DNA from: JAFKKS01 sp039808325
GTDB lineage: Bacteria; Pseudomonadota; Alphaproteobacteria; Rhizobiales; Xanthobacteraceae
Reading direction: 5' to 3'
DNA length: 21,635 bases
NCBI GenBank assembly: GCA_039808325.1
Contig: JBDHSU010000070.1
Coordinates: 1-21,635, forward strand
Shown here in pieces: positions 1 through 6,589 of the stretch. A program made the position numbers and the translations under genes. The notes under the pieces are model-generated. The model had not been told where the DNA came from. It saw nothing but the letters and a program-made list of their open reading frames with translations, and did no database searches. Each line of letters starts with the position of its first letter. Position 1 is the first letter of the stretch.

Positions 1-24
1 AAGTTATGAGAATCGATCACGTTC

Positions 25-55
25 ATGATTTTGGATCGATTCGATCCAAAATCAT
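25..55. repeat. 31-bp palindrome, possible dispersed intergenic repeat
   Basis: Two 15-base arms (ATGATTTTGGATCGA and its exact reverse complement) flank one central T. The arms are AT-rich compared with their surroundings. No T-tract follows on either side, so it does not look like an intrinsic terminator. It could be an operator for a dimeric regulator or a member of a dispersed palindromic family. Its wider setting (GATC at 15-18 and 59-62) is roughly symmetrical too. Which of these it is cannot be settled from one copy. Confidence 0.6.
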
Positions 56-330
56 CGCGATCCAGGGAGCCGCGTGCGCGCCCGCAACGCGGCTAGCGCA
101 AGCCAGCCGCCTGAAACGGCACGGTGCATGTTTTGTGTGCGGTGCGATATAAAATTGCGCCAGTGGCGGCTCGATGGCCTATAAAATATCTCAGGGTCTG
201 GCATTAAGATTTTGATTTTATGCGATTTTGGCGGAACACCCATGCGCCGGACGGCGCTGCGGCATCTCCGGGACGGATTATATTGCAATGCAGCAGAGAC
301 TGTGACGCCCTTGTTGCATTGGAGACCGCT
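56..330. other. non-coding leader upstream of the small gene
   Basis: No convincing coding region is seen here on either strand. There is a short hairpin at 89-110 (GCGGCT/AGCCGC, 10-base loop). Two AT-rich TATAAA hexamers at 148-153 and 180-185 could serve as -10 elements for the gene starting at 331; a TTGCGC at 155-160 lies 19 bases before the second, which is a loose spacing. Promoter assignment is a guess. Confidence 0.3.
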
Positions 331-588
331 ATGGCTACCGCCACGATCAGAATTTCAGCGCCGTTCCCCGAATCGACGACCAACGCGGCGGCGCGTTCGT
401 CCAAGCCCTGGTACAGGCGTGTGTTCGACGTTTTGATCGAAGCACGCATGGCGCAGGCCGAGCGCGAGATCAATCGTTTGCGTCATCTGTCGGACCTGGG
501 GCCCTATCGGCATCTCACGCCGTCGGAATTGGAAGCCGCAAGCTTGCGCGACCCGGCGCAGGGCGAGTTGCCTTTCACCCGCGCGTAA
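331..588 (+). CDS. small protein of unknown function (85 aa)
   Basis: I do not recognise this gene with certainty. The ATG at 331 is chosen because GGAG (321-324) lies six bases upstream; the open frame continues further 5' but those residues look unlike protein. The product is soluble, with no signal peptide or membrane segment. It has a low-complexity Ala/Ser/Thr N-terminus and then a basic WYRR segment. A charged, probably helical middle follows (AEREINRLRHLSDLGPYR), and the C-terminus is short and acidic. Small proteins with a helical Arg-rich core and a following 'L.PYRHLTPSEL' stretch are common in Hyphomicrobiales, loosely recalling DUF1127-type proteins, but the match is weak. Its last 14 bases overlap the end of prmA on the other strand. 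Confidence 0.6.
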   Translation: MATATIRISAPFPESTTNAAARSSKPWYRRVFDVLIEARMAQAEREINRLRHLSDLGPYRHLTPSELEAASLRDPAQGELPFTRA

Positions 589-1495
589 GCACGAGGGTGG
601 TCCAGCCTTCCAGGGTCAGCCGGCGCTCCAGCCGCAGACCTTGAGCGCGATATGCATTCAGTGCTGCATTCGCGTGCGCTGGAAGCAGCCCGGATAGGAC
701 TATTCTGCCGCCAGACGCAAGGAGTGCCGACGCTGGCCGCGCCAGACCCTTCAACGGGCCGAGCAGGATGTTCGCGAAGATGAGATCGTAAGGCGCGCCG
801 GCGCTGAAACGCCGGTGGGCGGTGCCGGTGGCGCAGATGAACGTGATCATTCCGCCGACGCCGTTGGCTTTTGCGTTGGCGCGCGCGACGCGCACCGCGA
901 CCGGGTCGATGTCGCTCGCCAGGATCGGCTGACGCAGCAGCTTCGCGGCCGCCATGGCCAGGACGCCGGTCCCGGTTCCGAGGTCGAGGACACGAAAGTC
1001 GCTACTTTCGTTCCATCGGGTCCGTTTGCGGCCACGCGCCCCGCTGCCGCGTTTTGCAAGCAGGTCCAGTGCGAGCAGGCACCCGCGCGTCGTGCCGTGA
1101 TGCCCCGTGCCGAAGGCGAGTGCGGCTTCGATCTCGATGCCGACCGCGTTCGGCGGCACCCGCGCACGATCGTGCGCGCCGTGAACGACGACACGGCCGG
1201 CCTGTACGGGGGCAAGTCCAGCGAGGCTTGTCGCAACCCAGTCCTGCGCCGCGATATCCTCGAAGATGACCGAGCCGGCGATCGCATCGCTCGTCGGGAC
1301 GGCGATCGCTGCGCGCAGCGCGGCTTCGTCCGGCGGCGTCCCGAAATAAACCTCCAGGACATGCGTCGTGTCGTTGACGATCGATGTGGAGAGGACGGCT
1401 TCTTCCGGGTCGATCAGATCGTCGAGCGCCGCCGCGGCGCGGGCGATCGTCGTTGCGTCGCTTGTGAGACGGAGCAGGCGGGTGGGCGTCGTCAT
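575..1495 (-). CDS. prmA: ribosomal protein L11 methyltransferase PrmA
   Basis: PrmA uses S-adenosylmethionine to trimethylate amino groups of ribosomal protein L11 in the cytosol. The 306-residue product has an N-terminal substrate-recognition part (about 1-110) and a class I methyltransferase domain. Visible motifs are AFGTGHHGTT (127-136), the SAM-binding loop DLGTGTG (171-177), the acidic strand end SDIDP (194-198) and FANILLGPL (240-248), all characteristic of PrmA. Residues about 151-166, just before the SAM loop, form a basic stretch that typical family members lack. At DNA level the end of this stretch carries an 8-bp-stem hairpin (993-1012), suggesting an inserted palindromic element. 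The ATG start has only a weak AGGA upstream. The 3' end overlaps the convergent small gene by 14 bases. Upstream on the same strand is a terminator, so prmA probably has its own promoter. Confidence 0.95.
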   Translation of the reverse strand: MTTPTRLLRLTSDATTIARAAAALDDLIDPEEAVLSTSIVNDTTHVLEVYFGTPPDEAALRAAIAVPTSDAIAGSVIFEDIAAQDWVATSLAGLAPVQAGRVVVHGAHDRARVPPNAVGIEIEAALAFGTGHHGTTRGCLLALDLLAKRGSGARGRKRTRWNESSDFRVLDLGTGTGVLAMAAAKLLRQPILASDIDPVAVRVARANAKANGVGGMITFICATGTAHRRFSAGAPYDLIFANILLGPLKGLARPASALLASGGRIVLSGLLPAHANAALNAYRAQGLRLERRLTLEGWTTLVLTRG

Positions 1496-1561
1496 GGTGT
1501 CGGTGCGGTCCTGATGACGGTGTCACGCGCTGGCGTGCGTGGGCGGGCATTGACGCAACAA

Positions 1562-1591
1562 GAAGGGCCGCCCGCGAACGGACGGCCCTTC
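1562..1591 (-). terminator. terminator/attenuator hairpin after the 23-aa ORF
   Basis: Read on the minus strand, GAAGGGCCG and CGGCCCTTC form a 9-bp stem with a 12-base loop, followed by a T-rich TTGTTG tract. It lies 46 bases past the stop of the tiny ORF and about 65 bases before the prmA start. A second, smaller hairpin (TCGGCT/AGCCGA, 1608-1624) lies between the ORF stop and this stem. The arrangement of short ORF, small hairpin and terminator resembles an attenuator but could equally be the end of an independent small transcript. Confidence 0.6.
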
Positions 1592-1637
1592 CATTGTCTT
1601 GCCGCGGTCGGCTCGTCCAGCCGAGGCGCGAATAGCG

Positions 1638-1709
1638 TCAGGCGTGGACCTCGTAAAGGCTGAGGATCCAGCGGAGAGCCATCGACTGCGGCGAATGACA
1701 ATGAGACAC
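1638..1709 (-). CDS. tiny ORF (23 aa) with extended Shine-Dalgarno; leader peptide or small protein
   Basis: The GTG start at 1709 is preceded by AAAGGAGGTGATCCA (minus strand), which complements the 3' tail of 16S rRNA over about 12 bases. The AGGAGG core sits seven bases from the GTG. The frame encodes 23 residues beginning MSHCHSPQSM and ending in SLYEVHA, then TGA. An internal ATG (residue 10) has no ribosome-binding site. The peptide has no run of a single regulatory amino acid (one Trp, three Leu, three His), so it is not a classical amino-acid attenuator such as trpL. It is bounded by hairpins at 1770-1795 and 1562-1591, implying a separate transcript of roughly 150-200 bases. prmA lies downstream on the same strand. 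Function unknown; whether the peptide or only its translation matters cannot be told. Confidence 0.6.
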   Translation of the reverse strand: MSHCHSPQSMALRWILSLYEVHA

Positions 1710-1769
1710 TGGATCACCTCCTTTCGGTTGTTGACGACTCACGTACTTTAGATCGTGGGGAAACGCTTT

Positions 1770-1795
1770 GAAAGCGCGCGGCGGGCGCGCGTTTC
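1770..1795 (-). terminator. probable terminator of the L,D-transpeptidase gene
   Basis: On the minus strand, just three bases past the TAA of the L,D-transpeptidase gene, GAAA(c)GCGCGC pairs with GCGCGCTTTC around a five-base loop, giving ten base pairs with one bulged C. It is followed by a weak T-poor tail, so it may act as an mRNA 3'-stabilising hairpin rather than as an efficient intrinsic terminator. Confidence 0.5.
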
Positions 1796-1797
1796 GG

Positions 1798-2460
1798 TTA
1801 GTCCCAGCCGTCGTCACCGTCGGCGTATCCGCGGTCATAACGATAGTAGCGCGGCGCGGGATAGCTGCCGTAGCGCGGATCGCGCTGATCGTAATAGCGG
1901 CGCTGGATCCGCGGATCGTAATAGCCGCTTTCGGGCGCGCCCCAGGTCGTGACGCCGTCGCGCCGCGCCAACTGATCCGCGTCAGGCGCGCGGCGCTTGG
2001 CGATCGCCGGAGCAGGCGCTCCGCCGTCGATCACGACCTTGGTTTTATTGAGACCTTCCTCCTTCACCAGCGCGAACAGCGTCGCGGCGTGCGCGGGCGA
2101 GAGCCGGACACATCCATGCGAAACGGCGCGCCCCAGCCGCTTGGTCTCCAGTGAGCCGTGGATGGCGTGGCCTTTCTTGGTGAAGAAGATCGAGTGCGGC
2201 ATTGGCGCGTCGTCCCATTCCTTCGAGAAATGGTCGGCTTCCATGCGGAAAGGCGTGAAGTTGCCGCTGGGCGTCGTGTATCCGGCTTTACCGGTCGAGA
2301 CGGGCCACGAGTATTTCTGCACGCCGTCGACCGCGACCGACATGCGTTGCGCCGACTTGTCGACGGAGATGAGAATGTTCGCCTGCGCCGAAACGAACGC
2401 GATGCCGGCGGCGGCCATTGCAAGGGCCCCGCGCAGAAAATGACGGGAGAATGAATGCAT
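1798..2460 (-). CDS. exported L,D-transpeptidase (YkuD domain)
   Basis: L,D-transpeptidases form 3-3 peptidoglycan crosslinks or attach proteins to the wall in the periplasm. The 220-residue product starts with a signal peptide (RHFLRGALAMAAAGIAFVSAQA, cleavage near residue 27). The YkuD domain spans about 28-145, with HAIHGS (98-103) and the catalytic SHGCVRL (114-120, nucleophile Cys117). The catalytic His and Cys are therefore both present. After residue 150 there is an unusual tail rich in Tyr, Arg and Asp (repeated YYD/RYY/DPR units), ending in acidic DGDDGWD. This tail is not part of the enzyme domain and may bind the wall or be disordered. The ATG start has a GAAGGG about ten bases upstream. 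The gene stands alone between hairpins at 1770-1795 and 2654-2679. Substrate specificity cannot be judged. Confidence 0.92.
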   Translation of the reverse strand: MHSFSRHFLRGALAMAAAGIAFVSAQANILISVDKSAQRMSVAVDGVQKYSWPVSTGKAGYTTPSGNFTPFRMEADHFSKEWDDAPMPHSIFFTKKGHAIHGSLETKRLGRAVSHGCVRLSPAHAATLFALVKEEGLNKTKVVIDGGAPAPAIAKRRAPDADQLARRDGVTTWGAPESGYYDPRIQRRYYDQRDPRYGSYPAPRYYRYDRGYADGDDGWD

Positions 2461-2653
2461 GATCGTAACCCTTCGGGGACAAAAAACACTCAGCCCGGAG
2501 CGTCAGAAATATATACGAACCGGCCGACGCCAAGAACCGGCTGACGCTAAAGTTACTGACGTGCCAAAGGTGCAATGTTTGCGGGGCGGTTGCCCGGCAC
2601 CGCTATCGCCTTCGCTCCAAAACGCCATTGGCATTACGCCGCCGACAGAAGAA

Positions 2654-2679
2654 AAACGGCCCGCCGCGGCGGGCCGTTT
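2654..2679 (-). terminator. terminator of the YidB-like gene
   Basis: A perfect 26-base palindrome (AAACGGCCCGCCG and its reverse complement) lies 25 bases past the YidB-like stop codon. On the minus strand five T residues follow the stem, as expected for an intrinsic terminator. The plus strand has TTTCGATTTC after it, so it may work weakly in both directions. Confidence 0.8.
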
Positions 2680-2704
2680 CGATTTCGGTCAAGATGAGAG
2701 GCGC

Positions 2705-3313
2705 TTATGACCAGCGCGCCGCTTCGTCGCGGGTCGCCATGCGGCCCTGCGGCGTCATTTTGTCGACCGCGTCGGGCAGGCTTTCGCTCAACTCGGAAAG
2801 CACATCGTTGTAAGGCTTGCCGGACTGGCGGGAGAGCGTTTCCAGCGTGTCCTTGCCGACCGCGTCCTCGAGCGCACGCGGGTCGATCTGGCGGTTTGCG
2901 CCGGCGCCGATCCAGGAATCCGCCGTGTCGCCGTGGCCGGCCTTTTGCAGTTGCTCCAACAGGTTTCCAAGCCCGCCGTTCAGAACGGTCCCGGCGCCGG
3001 CGCCGCCGAGAAGGCCACCGAGCCCGCCGCGCAGCAGGTCGCCCAAGCCGCCGTCGCCTGACGGTTGCGCCCCCGGCGAGCGCGTGCCGGCCTGCTGGCC
3101 GCCGCCGAAAAGGCCGCCCAGGATGTCGCCGAGGCCGCCTTGATCCTGCGGGGCCTGCGGCGCCGGGGCGGGGGAGCCCTGCGGCGCGGCCTTGCCCTGG
3201 TTATGGCCTTGATAGGCCTTGTAGGCGAGGAGAGCCAGGAGCGCGAGCGTCAGCGGAGACGTGCCTCCCTGCTGCCCGTCCTTCTTACCGAAGAGCTCGT
3301 CGAGAAATCCCAT
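2705..3313 (-). CDS. YidB family protein (DUF937)
   Basis: A 202-residue protein of the YidB/DUF937 family, whose function is unknown. The N-terminus reads MGFLDELFGKK, followed by a hydrophobic stretch (LTLALLALLAYKAY, about 21-34). A Pro/Gln/Gly-rich linker (about 42-110) has repeated GGLGDLL/GGLGGLL units. The conserved C-terminal part (about 113-202) contains GGLGNLLEQLQKAG, the family-typical DSWIGAGANRQIDPRALEDAVG and a helix pair ending TRDEAARWS. The ATG is well supported by GGGAGG ten bases upstream. That ribosome-binding site overlaps a hairpin at 3321-3339. The gene appears to be transcribed alone and ends at the strong terminator at 2654-2679. Confidence 0.85.
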   Translation of the reverse strand: MGFLDELFGKKDGQQGGTSPLTLALLALLAYKAYQGHNQGKAAPQGSPAPAPQAPQDQGGLGDILGGLFGGGQQAGTRSPGAQPSGDGGLGDLLRGGLGGLLGGAGAGTVLNGGLGNLLEQLQKAGHGDTADSWIGAGANRQIDPRALEDAVGKDTLETLSRQSGKPYNDVLSELSESLPDAVDKMTPQGRMATRDEAARWS

Positions 3314-3320
3314 GGCGTCC

Positions 3321-3339
3321 TCCCTTGTAAAACAAGGGA
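3321..3339 (-). promoter_or_regulatory. hairpin overlapping the ribosome-binding site of the YidB-like gene
   Basis: On the minus strand TCCCTTGT and ACAAGGGA form an 8-bp stem with a three-base TTT loop. The 3' arm ends in AGGGA, the first part of the AGGGAGG Shine-Dalgarno. Folding would mask part of the ribosome-binding site, so this could modulate translation. The alternative is that it is merely the remnant of a terminator or a chance palindrome. Confidence 0.45.
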
Positions 3340-3380
3340 ATTAAGCTAGGCCGCCGTTTGCTCGTTACAAGAGGCCGCCG

Positions 3381-3890
3381 TCAGCCTGTCTTTGCGGGGC
3401 CTTGCGATTTTTCGCGCAATTGGCGCTGCGCGCGCACGACGGCGCGCTCGAGGGCCGAAAGAAATCCGGAGCGGTCGCGCGGCGAGAATGGTTTCGGGCC
3501 GCCGGTGATTTCGCCGGATGAGCGCAGGGAATCCAGAAGGTTGCGCGTGGCCAGCGCCATCCCGATCGCGGCCTCGTCGAACACTTTACCGTTCGGCGCG
3601 ATCACGGCGGCGCCGGCCTTGACGCAGCGCGCGGCCAACGGAATGTCGGCGGTGACGACGATATCGGACGCACCGGCGCGCTCCGCGATCCAGTCGTCGG
3701 CCACGTCCGGCCCCGCAGGAACGATGACGCGTTCGATCATCGGGTCGCGCGGCACCGCGAAGCCGGAATTCGAGACGACATAGACCTTGATCCCGTGCCG
3801 GGCGGCGACGCGATAGGCTTCATCCTTCACCGGACACGCATCGGCATCGATGTAGAGGGTGATCACGGGCATATGCGACGGCGTGCTCAC
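3381..3890 (-). CDS. yaiI: UPF0178 / YaiI-YqxD family protein (DUF188)
   Basis: A 169-residue cytosolic protein of the YaiI/YqxD family, related to PIN-like/NYN folds but without an established role. The family signature DADACPVKDEAYR is at residues 15-27. It is followed by VYVVSNSGF, DDWIAERAGASDIVVTADIPLA (a conserved region with several acidic residues) and VIAPNGKVFDEAAIG. The C-terminal 40 residues, GGPKPFSPRDRSGF onward, are also family-typical and end in a basic tail. The start at 3890 overlaps the uvrD stop in an ATGA arrangement, implying translational coupling. An internal ATG at 3872 (MPVITLYIDADACP) is an alternative that matches many family members better. It is likely the last gene of a uvrD-yaiI operon. 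Confidence 0.9.
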   Translation of the reverse strand: MSTPSHMPVITLYIDADACPVKDEAYRVAARHGIKVYVVSNSGFAVPRDPMIERVIVPAGPDVADDWIAERAGASDIVVTADIPLAARCVKAGAAVIAPNGKVFDEAAIGMALATRNLLDSLRSSGEITGGPKPFSPRDRSGFLSALERAVVRAQRQLREKSQGPAKTG

Positions 3891-6484
3891 ACCCGCTCGA
3901 TGAAACTGTCCACCACGCGCTTCTCGCCGGCTTTGTCGAAGGCGATGGTGAGCTTGTTGCCGTCGACGGCGGTGACGTTGCCGTTGCCGAATTTCTGGTG
4001 GAACACGCGGTCGCCGACGGCGTAGGCCGATGTGGTGCCGGTGGACTTGGCGACCAGTTCGCCCTCGATCGTCAGCGGGCCTTGCCTGTGGCGCGCGCTA
4101 TCGCGCTCGCCGCCGCGGAAGCTGCGCTGGTCGCCGAAGCGTGAGCGGTTCGCTTGCGCGCGCTGCCAGCCCGGCGTCGAATAGGTCGAGCCGAAGGACG
4201 TCGCGTCGTCGAAGCGCGACTGCCCGTATCCGCCATAGCCGCCGAAACCGCCTTGCGCCTCCTTCACCTCGACGGCCGCTTCCGGCAATTCGTCGAGGAA
4301 GCGGGACGGGATGTTCGTCGACCACATCCCGTGCATGCGCCGGTTGGTCGCGAAGGAGAGCTTCGCGCGCCGCCGCGCGCGGGTGATGCCGACATGCGCG
4401 AGGCGCCGCTCCTCCTCGAGCCCGGCGCGACCCTGCTCATCGAGCGAGCGCTGATGTGGGAGAAGCCCTTCCTCCCAGCCGGGAAGAAACACGGTCTCGA
4501 ATTCCAGCCCCTTCGCCGAATGTAATGTCATGATCGACACCGCGTCCTGGCCCTCGCCCTTCTCGGTGTCCATCACCAGCGAGATGTGCTCGAGGAATCC
4601 TTGCAGGTTCTCGAACTCCTCCATCGAGCGCACGAGTTCCTTGAGATTCTCGAGGCGTCCCGCGGCGTCGGCGGAACGGTCCTTCTGCCACATCTCGGTG
4701 TAGCCGCTCTCGTCCAGGATGATCTCGGCGAGTTCGGTGTGAGGCAGGCTGTCGCGCTGCGCGCGCCAGCGGTCGAACGACGCGACAAGGTCGCGTAGCG
4801 CCGCGCGCGGCTTTGCCTTGATCTCTTCCGTCTCCGTCAGCACGCGCGCCGCCTCCATCAGCGGCACGGTGCGGGCGCGCGCATAGTCGTGCAGCACTTT
4901 CAGTGTGGCGTCGCCAAGCCCGCGCCGCGGCACGTTGATGATGCGCTCGAAGGCGAGATCGTCGGCCGGCTGATTGACGAGGCGCAGATAAGCGAGCGCG
5001 TCGCGGATTTCCGCGCGTTCGTAGAAGCGCGGGCCGCCGATGACGCGATAGGGCAGGCCGAGCGTGACGAAACGGTCTTCGAACTCGCGCATCTGGAACG
5101 AGGCGCGCACCAGGATCGCGATGTCGTTGAGCGCGTGGCCGTCGCGCTGCAACTGCTCGATCTCTTCGCCGACTTGCCGCGCTTCCTCTTCCGAATCCCA
5201 GGCGCCGGTGACGGTGACCTGCTCGCCGTCTTCGTCTTCGGTGTGCAGCGTCTTGCCGAGGCGGCCTTCGTTATGCGCGATGAGATAGGCGGCGGCGTTG
5301 AGGATGTGCCCGGTGGAGCGGTAGTTGCGCTCCAGGCGGATCACCTTGGCGCCGGGAAAGTCCTTCTCGAAGCGCAGGATGTTGTCGACCTCGGCGCCGC
5401 GCCATCCGTAGATCGACTGATCGTCGTCGCCGACACAGCAGATGTTGGCTTGGCGGAATTCTTCGTTTCGGAGCGCGGGCGCCGTTTTGGCCGCCTCACC
5501 GGATGCGGTGCGATTCAAGCGTTCCCTCCCCCCTTGTGGGGGAGGGACAGGGTGGGGGGTATGCAGGGAGCGCGGTTCTTGTGGTGCCCCCCCTCCCCAA
5601 CCCTCCCCTACAAGGGGGGAGGGAACGTGCTGTGCCGTGTCGTCTGGCTCCGGGATAACGGCGCGTGCACTCGGCCTTTGCGCCAGCAAGCGCAGCCAGA
5701 GATACTGCGCGACGTTGGTGTCCTGATATTCGTCGACAAGCATATAGCGGAAGCGGCGCTGATATTGCCGCAGCACCTCGGGCTGCTCGCGGAACAGCCG
5801 GATCGTCTCCAGCAGGAGGTCGCCGAAGTCGGTCGCGTTGAGCGTCTTCAGGCGCGCCTGATAGTCGGCGTAGAGTTTGCCCCCGCGCCCGGAGGCGAAG
5901 ACGGCGGCTTCTCCCGCCGGCACCGCCGAGGGCGTGAGCCCGCGGTTTTTCCAGCCGTCGATGAAATTGGCGAGCATGCGCGCCGGCCAGCGCTTGTCGT
6001 CGATGTTCTCCGCCGCCAGCAACTGCTTCAGCAGCCGAATCTGATCGTCGACGTCGAGGATGGTGAAATCGGATTTGAGCCCGACCATTTCGGCATGCCG
6101 GCGCAGGATCTTCACGCCGATGGCGTGGAAGGTGCCGAGCCACGGCATCCCCTCGACCGCATGGCCGACCATGGCGCCGATGCGCGTTTTCATCTCGCGC
6201 GCCGCTTTGTTGGTGAAGGTGACCGCAAGGATCTCGTGCGGGCGCGCGAGGCCGAGGCTGAGGATATGCGCGATGCGGGTGGTGAGGACGCGCGTTTTTC
6301 CCGTACCGGCGCCGGCAAGGACGAGGACCGGGCCTTCCGTCGTCTCGACCGCCTCGCGCTGTTCCGGGTTGAGCCCGTCGAGATAACGCACACGCGCGCC
6401 GCCGCCTCGCGCGCGGTCGGCGATGCCGCCGGGACGCGGCGCGGGCGCGTCGAAAAGGTCCTGCCGATTCAAGGGGTCAGCCAC
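3887..6484 (-). CDS. uvrD: UvrD/PcrA-type ATP-dependent DNA helicase with a palindromic-repeat insertion
   Basis: A superfamily 1A 3'-5' helicase, as used in nucleotide excision and mismatch repair. All core motifs are visible in its 865 residues. They are Walker A AGAGTGKT (57-64), TFTNKAA (89-95), Walker B DEYQDT (251-256), GDDDQSIYGWRGA (352-364), RLERNYRST, the motif V region TLHSAKGLEFETVFLPG and the motif VI region HVGITRARR. The C-terminus has the PcrA/UvrD Tudor-like module (YAVGDRVFHQKFGNG...). Between Walker B and motif III, residues about 270-346 are extra compared with usual relatives. Of these, about 286-322 are encoded by a 108-bp inverted repeat (5520-5627), yet the frame stays open. 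The start is a GTG at 6484 with no clear ribosome-binding site, and conserved homology begins only near LNPEQREAVE (38-47), so the true start may be downstream. The stop overlaps yaiI. Confidence 0.96.
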   Translation of the reverse strand: MADPLNRQDLFDAPAPRPGGIADRARGGGARVRYLDGLNPEQREAVETTEGPVLVLAGAGTGKTRVLTTRIAHILSLGLARPHEILAVTFTNKAAREMKTRIGAMVGHAVEGMPWLGTFHAIGVKILRRHAEMVGLKSDFTILDVDDQIRLLKQLLAAENIDDKRWPARMLANFIDGWKNRGLTPSAVPAGEAAVFASGRGGKLYADYQARLKTLNATDFGDLLLETIRLFREQPEVLRQYQRRFRYMLVDEYQDTNVAQYLWLRLLAQRPSARAVIPEPDDTAQHVPSPLVGEGWGGGAPQEPRSLHTPHPVPPPQGGRERLNRTASGEAAKTAPALRNEEFRQANICCVGDDDQSIYGWRGAEVDNILRFEKDFPGAKVIRLERNYRSTGHILNAAAYLIAHNEGRLGKTLHTEDEDGEQVTVTGAWDSEEEARQVGEEIEQLQRDGHALNDIAILVRASFQMREFEDRFVTLGLPYRVIGGPRFYERAEIRDALAYLRLVNQPADDLAFERIINVPRRGLGDATLKVLHDYARARTVPLMEAARVLTETEEIKAKPRAALRDLVASFDRWRAQRDSLPHTELAEIILDESGYTEMWQKDRSADAAGRLENLKELVRSMEEFENLQGFLEHISLVMDTEKGEGQDAVSIMTLHSAKGLEFETVFLPGWEEGLLPHQRSLDEQGRAGLEEERRLAHVGITRARRRAKLSFATNRRMHGMWSTNIPSRFLDELPEAAVEVKEAQGGFGGYGGYGQSRFDDATSFGSTYSTPGWQRAQANRSRFGDQRSFRGGERDSARHRQGPLTIEGELVAKSTGTTSAYAVGDRVFHQKFGNGNVTAVDGNKLTIAFDKAGEKRVVDSFIERV
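5520..5627. repeat. 108-bp inverted repeat of two G/C-tract hairpins inside uvrD
   Basis: The outer ends CGTTCCCTCCCCCCTTGT and its near-perfect reverse complement enclose a shorter spacer. Arms of about 40 bases match with few mismatches. Each arm is itself palindromic (CCCTCCCCC...GGGGGAGGG), so the unit can fold as two adjacent hairpins or one long cruciform. This style of C/G-tract double palindrome is a widespread dispersed repeat in alphaproteobacterial genomes. Here it lies inside an open frame: its length is a multiple of three, and in the uvrD frame it encodes a Pro/Gly-rich stretch (VPSPLVGEGWGGG... to ...PVPPPQGGRER) without stops. Confidence 0.85.
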
Positions 6485-6527
6485 TTAGCGATCCAGATGA
6501 TTCTCAAGACGAAAAATGGCATCCGCG

Positions 6528-6551
6528 GCCCCGATTTGCGAGGGGCGGGGC
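6528..6551. repeat. inverted repeat between the ABC permease gene and uvrD
   Basis: GCCCCG and CGGGGC form a 6-bp stem with a 12-base loop in the 105-base gap. A TCTTTTATT tract follows on the plus strand only, where no gene needs ending. On the minus strand, the direction of both neighbours, no T-tract follows. It may be a weak minus-strand 3' hairpin for the permease mRNA or a barrier to antisense transcription. Confidence 0.35.
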
Positions 6552-6589
6552 TCTTTTATTGGGGCATGAGCCCGCTTTTGTGGCGCGGA

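Noticed and set aside
815..1663. Plus-strand open frame opposite prmA
   Set aside because: Antisense to all PrmA motifs and covers the opposite-strand tiny ORF; no domain is visible.
1710..1726. TGGATCACCTCCTTT on the plus strand resembles the 3' end of 16S rRNA
   Set aside because: There is no further rRNA sequence around it. It is the reverse complement of an extended Shine-Dalgarno serving the tiny minus-strand ORF.
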